A stretch of 64,000 bases of DNA from Streptomyces sp. NBC_01244 (lineage in GTDB: Bacteria > Actinomycetota > Actinomycetes > Streptomycetales > Streptomycetaceae): the NCBI RefSeq assembly GCF_035987325.1, contig NZ_CP108488.1, positions 434,001 through 498,000 on the forward strand. Direction: 5' to 3'. The position numbers were made by a program, and so were the translations under genes. The notes beneath the pieces are model-generated. The model did not search any database, was not told the origin of the DNA, and saw only the letters and a program-made list of their open reading frames with translations. Each line of letters opens with the position of its first letter. Position 1 is the stretch's first letter. This document shows positions 60,705-64,000 of this stretch, one piece after another.

Positions 60705-62459
60705 TTGACTTCACCACACCTCGGACACCTGCGCGCCCTGGCCGCCGGCGGCGTACTCGCCCTGGCAGTCGGCGCCCTCTCCGCCAGCCCGAGCACCGCC
60801 GCCCCGCAGCCCCCGGCACCCGCCTCCGCCCTCGCACGGCCCGCGGCCGCCCCGGCACCGGAGTCGGCCTCCGGCGCCGCTCCGCGTCGCGACGGCGGGT
60901 ACCCGACCGTCGTCATGCCCGGCCGCGCCACGCCCCTCGCGCGGGCGGCCGTCAAGGCTCCGCCGCGGCACGACGTCGACGGCGACGGCATCAGCGACAA
61001 GATCGTCATGCAGTACGACCAGAGCACGGGCGTCTACCTGTCGTCGATCTCGTCCTGGAGCGACTACACGATCTCCAAGACCGACCCCGATTCCTCGTTC
61101 AAGGACCTGCTGCCGGTCGGCGACGTCGGCGGCACCACCAAGGCCGAGCTGCTCTCGCTTTCCTTCGACGGCGTCCTCACGCTCTACGAGACCGGCCTGA
61201 AGGGCACGTCGGCTCCCCTGTGGTCGGGCCGCGGCTGGCAGAAGTACAACCGACTCGCGGCCACCGGCGACGTGACCGGGGACCGCCGCCCCGACCTGCT
61301 GGCCCGCGACCACGTCGGTGACCTCTGGCTGTACACCGGCACCGGAAGCGTCGGCAAGCCCTTCAACACGCGGGTCAAGGTCGGGTCCGGCTGGGGGACT
61401 TACGACCAGATCGTCGGCGCCAGCGATGTCGACGGAGACGGCCTCGGGGACGTCTTCACCCGCACTCTGACCGGCGAGCTGTGGTTCCACAAGGGATCCG
61501 GCAGCGCCACCGCCCCGCTCAAGCCCCGCGTCAAGGTCGGCACCGGCTGGAACACGTACAACGTGATCAGCGGCCCGGACGACGTCGACGGCGACGGCAT
61601 GAGCGACCTGATCGCCCGCAACCGCGACGGCTTGCAGTACTTCTACAAGTCCATCGGTGGAGGCAAGTTCGCCGCACGCGTCTACCACGGCAGCGGGTGG
61701 GAACTCAACCGGTTCATGGTCGGCGCCGGCACCACGCAGCTCTACGGCAAGTCGCAGAACCTCATGACTCAGGCCAACAACACGCTGGCCAAGTACACCG
61801 CCCTGGCCAACGGCGACTACCTGTCGCCGCCGATCGGGGCCGGCACCGAGACGCCCGGCTCCCGCACGACCTACGCCGCCGGGCTCAACAGCCACAATCA
61901 CGCCGCCTATGTGCAGAACATCGGCAGTGATCTGTACATCCGCGGCCAGAAGGTCAGCACGGCGTGGAACTACACGCTCATGGTCGGCCCCGGTGACCTC
62001 ACCGGCGACGGCAAGGGCGACCTGCTCAGCCGCGACTCCGCCGGCGCCCTGTGGCTGCACCCCGGCGACGGCGCGGTGTACACCAAGCTCGGCGCGCGGA
62101 TCCAGGTCGGCACCGGCTGGAACATCTACAACGCGCTCGTCGGCGCCGGCGACTACTCCGGCGACGGGCGGCCCGACGTGCTCGCCCGGGACACTTCCGG
62201 CCGGCTGTTCCTCTACAAGGGCACGGGTTCGTCCACCGCGCCGTTCGCCGCACGGGAGCAGGTGGCCACCGGCTGGAACGTGTACGACATGCTGGTCGTG
62301 CCGGGTGACATCGACGGCGACAGCAAGGGCGATGTGCTCGGCCGCCTCCCGAACGGCGACATGTACCTGTACACCTCGACGGGCAACGCCGGCACCGCGA
62401 CCTTCACCGCCAGGGCGCTGTTCGGCAAGGGCTGGAACATCTACAAGAACATGATCTGA
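60705..62459 (+). CDS. secreted FG-GAP/VCBS beta-propeller protein
   Basis: 584 residues from TTG 60705, with AGGGGGGA upstream; longer frames lack an RBS. The signal peptide (HLRALAAGGVLALAVGALSA) ends SPSTAA. After an Ala/Pro stretch come repeats with the calcium-binding DxDGDG motif: DVDGDGISDKIVM, DVTGDRRPDLLAR, DVDGDGLGDVFTR, DVDGDGMSDLIAR, DLTGDGKGDLLSR, DYSGDGRPDVLAR and DIDGDSKGDVLGR. The recurring GTGWNxYN between them marks each blade. Seven blades would close a propeller. No catalytic domain is present; it is probably a binding or surface protein. Confidence 0.9.
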   Translation: MTSPHLGHLRALAAGGVLALAVGALSASPSTAAPQPPAPASALARPAAAPAPESASGAAPRRDGGYPTVVMPGRATPLARAAVKAPPRHDVDGDGISDKIVMQYDQSTGVYLSSISSWSDYTISKTDPDSSFKDLLPVGDVGGTTKAELLSLSFDGVLTLYETGLKGTSAPLWSGRGWQKYNRLAATGDVTGDRRPDLLARDHVGDLWLYTGTGSVGKPFNTRVKVGSGWGTYDQIVGASDVDGDGLGDVFTRTLTGELWFHKGSGSATAPLKPRVKVGTGWNTYNVISGPDDVDGDGMSDLIARNRDGLQYFYKSIGGGKFAARVYHGSGWELNRFMVGAGTTQLYGKSQNLMTQANNTLAKYTALANGDYLSPPIGAGTETPGSRTTYAAGLNSHNHAAYVQNIGSDLYIRGQKVSTAWNYTLMVGPGDLTGDGKGDLLSRDSAGALWLHPGDGAVYTKLGARIQVGTGWNIYNALVGAGDYSGDGRPDVLARDTSGRLFLYKGTGSSTAPFAAREQVATGWNVYDMLVVPGDIDGDSKGDVLGRLPNGDMYLYTSTGNAGTATFTARALFGKGWNIYKNMI

Positions 62460-62473
62460 GTCCGCGGGTCCTG

Positions 62474-64000
62474 TCAGCAGGTCTTTCGGTAAGGGAGATC
62501 CGGGAGGTAGGTACGCCAGTCGGACCGGGATAGTCCGGTTCCGGCCCGGGTGCAGACGGACTCCGCCAGTCGGACCGGGGTCACCTCGTGGGTGCGGACG
62601 GTGCTGTGTTCGCCCGCACTGTGCAGGGTGTGTCCGTCGGCGGCGAAGGCGACGGCGACGATCCCGTCGCCGGGGGTCGGCAGCGGTGGTCCCAGTGGTC
62701 GGGCAGCGTTCACGTCCCAGAGTCGGAGCGTGCCGGAGGCGCCCGCCACGGCCAGGGTCAGGCCGTCCGGGGAGAAGGCCAAGGCGGTGACGGCCTTTGC
62801 GGAGTCGAGGCCGATCGCGTCGAACCCGGCCGGGAGGGTGGCCAGCCGTCGCTCGGCCTCCTTGTCCCACAGGGTGACCCCACCCGTCGTGTCACCGACC
62901 GCCAGGCGTGTGCCGTCGGGGCTGTAGGTCATCACCCCGCCCGGTTCCGTGGTGAGGCCCCGTTCGGTGCGCCGGCCGGTGGTGATGTCGAAGGTGCTCG
63001 AGGACGTCGCGAGCAGTCGGCCGTCAGGGCGGACCGCGACCGGAGCGGATCGGCTGCTCCGTGGGCTCTCCACGGGGGAGGTCCGGTCCTTCGTGAGGTC
63101 CTGGGGTCGGGTGCGGCGTCCGCTCGCCACGTCCCGTACGTCCAGGGCGTCAACGCCCGCGCGCGTCGTGAGCAGGGACCGGCCGTCGGGCGCGACGGCC
63201 ATCCCGGTGATGGGCATCCGGGCGGCGAACGGCGGTTTGATGTCGGTGGGGAGCGGGCGGGCCGCGTTGGCCGGCACGTCCCACAGGGTCGGCTCCTGGG
63301 CGGTCTCCCGCTGTCCGTCCCCCGCGGCGGAGCCTTCGGCGAGGCCGGTTCGGGCGTGAGCGAGGGTCTTTCCGTCGGGGGTGAGCGCGAGCAGGACACG
63401 GCAGTCCTGTTCTGTGGGCGCTCCGGTGGATCCCGGCACGGCTTTCGGGCAGTCGGCCGGCGGGGTGCGGGCGGTGCGCCGGCCGCCGGCCACGGCGTAG
63501 GCCTCGGACCAGGTACTGGCGCCCTGCCGGCGGTCGACCGCGACGGTCGTGGCGTCCGCGCTGAAGGTGCCCGTCGATGCCGGTGCGGCACTCCACTCCG
63601 GTGTCGTGGCCGGTCCGTAGGAGATCGTGCGCACCATGGTGTCGCCGAGCCGGCGTTCGGTCAGGTACCTGATGACACCGTCCTCCGGGTCGATCCGGAG
63701 CTGGGAGGCGGCCCCGTTGGCGAGGGAGTACCGGAAGACCGGCCGTTCGGGCGTGGCGAGTCGCCACATCAGGATCTCCCGGCCGTCGACGGCCGCGGCG
63801 AACCGGCCGTCGGGGCTGGTGGTCACCTCGGTCAGGCCCAGGTGGTCGATCCGGGCAGGTTCCCGGCCCGTGACCGGGTCCCACAGGCTCAGGCCACCCG
63901 GTGTCCGGCTCACGAGGACGGCGCCGTCGCCGGTGAAGCGGAACGAGTCGACGGCACACGCGCCGGGTCGGGTGGCGGGCAGTTCCGTGCTCCGGGCCAC
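62474..64000 (-). CDS. WD40-repeat protein, C-terminal part (runs off window)
   Basis: 508 residues are visible; a GTG falls exactly at the window end but the frame probably continues. WD40-like blades: FRFTGDGAVLVSRTPGGLSL, VTTSPDGRFAAAVDGREILM, VTLWDKEAERRLATLPAGFD, LAFSPDGLTLAVAGASGTLR and VAFAADGHTLHSAGEHSTV. The end SLSRSDWRTYLPDLPYRKTC-like tail is typical of Streptomyces nSTAND/XRE-WD40 proteins, so an N-terminal NTPase may lie outside. It is convergent with the FG-GAP gene (14 bp apart). Confidence 0.85.
   Translation of the reverse strand: MARSTELPATRPGACAVDSFRFTGDGAVLVSRTPGGLSLWDPVTGREPARIDHLGLTEVTTSPDGRFAAAVDGREILMWRLATPERPVFRYSLANGAASQLRIDPEDGVIRYLTERRLGDTMVRTISYGPATTPEWSAAPASTGTFSADATTVAVDRRQGASTWSEAYAVAGGRRTARTPPADCPKAVPGSTGAPTEQDCRVLLALTPDGKTLAHARTGLAEGSAAGDGQRETAQEPTLWDVPANAARPLPTDIKPPFAARMPITGMAVAPDGRSLLTTRAGVDALDVRDVASGRRTRPQDLTKDRTSPVESPRSSRSAPVAVRPDGRLLATSSSTFDITTGRRTERGLTTEPGGVMTYSPDGTRLAVGDTTGGVTLWDKEAERRLATLPAGFDAIGLDSAKAVTALAFSPDGLTLAVAGASGTLRLWDVNAARPLGPPLPTPGDGIVAVAFAADGHTLHSAGEHSTVRTHEVTPVRLAESVCTRAGTGLSRSDWRTYLPDLPYRKTC

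Overview
The window looks like a chromosomal segment of a Streptomyces. GC content is very high, third codon positions are almost always G or C, and GTG and TTG starts are common. The gene content fits as well: a SapB-type ram cluster, an AfsR/SARP regulator, sugar ABC transporters without their own ATPase, and many Sec/Tat-secreted hydrolases. No rRNA, tRNA, CRISPR array, transposase or phage module was seen. No function here was tested; all assignments come from reading the sequence.

Layout. 1-3.6 kb: a SARP-type regulator, a secreted bulb-type lectin and an SRPBCC protein. 3.8-11 kb: a class III lanthipeptide (SapB) locus, ramC-ramS-ramA-ramB read leftward with convergent ramR. Its 45-residue precursor gene ramS is easily missed because of its size. 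11-14 kb: a decayed YihY-like gene, a DUF3618 protein, a 21-codon ORF ending in a strong terminator, a fatty-acid desaturase and a DUF6131 membrane peptide. 14-21.2 kb: an MMPL exporter followed by a single-module polyketide synthase (KS-AT-ACP) fused to a PLP-dependent alpha-oxoamine synthase. This is the most likely source of an unusual small molecule in the window. 21.2-33.2 kb: a second SRPBCC protein, a small membrane protein behind two identical-arm palindromes, an XRE/NB-ARC/TPR regulator, a secreted PI-specific phospholipase C with a ricin-type lectin tail, a large Tat-exported phosphocholine-type phospholipase C, and several small enzymes and hypothetical genes.

33.3-38.7 kb: a Ser/Thr kinase fused to an extracellular branched-chain amino-acid-type binding protein, a streptogrisin-type protease with a carbohydrate-binding tail, a LysR regulator and a 53-residue carbohydrate-binding protein. 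38.8-48 kb: a beta-glucan utilisation locus with a LacI regulator, a secreted GH81 endo-beta-1,3-glucanase, a three-gene sugar importer and an intracellular GH1 beta-glucosidase. One 12-14 bp palindrome (core GAGAGCGCTCTC) lies upstream of the LacI gene, the GH81 gene and the transporter operon, which ties them into one regulon. 48-54.6 kb: a small His/Asp/Gly-rich secreted peptide, a SigK/RskA sigma/anti-sigma pair, a VOC protein, and a saccharopine-dehydrogenase-like enzyme divergent from a TetR regulator. 54.7-64 kb: a secreted GH87-like alpha-1,3-glucanase with two discoidin domains, an ArsR-like regulator, a PadR/HAAS-domain pair, a DUF2716 protein, an FG-GAP beta-propeller protein and the C-terminal part of a WD40 protein that runs off the right edge.

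Taken together, the secreted set (GH81, GH87, carbohydrate-binding proteins, protease, phospholipases) suits attack on fungal walls and membranes. The LacI locus would recover the released beta-1,3-gluco-oligosaccharides, and the ram locus would make the surfactant peptide that lets aerial hyphae leave the wet surface.
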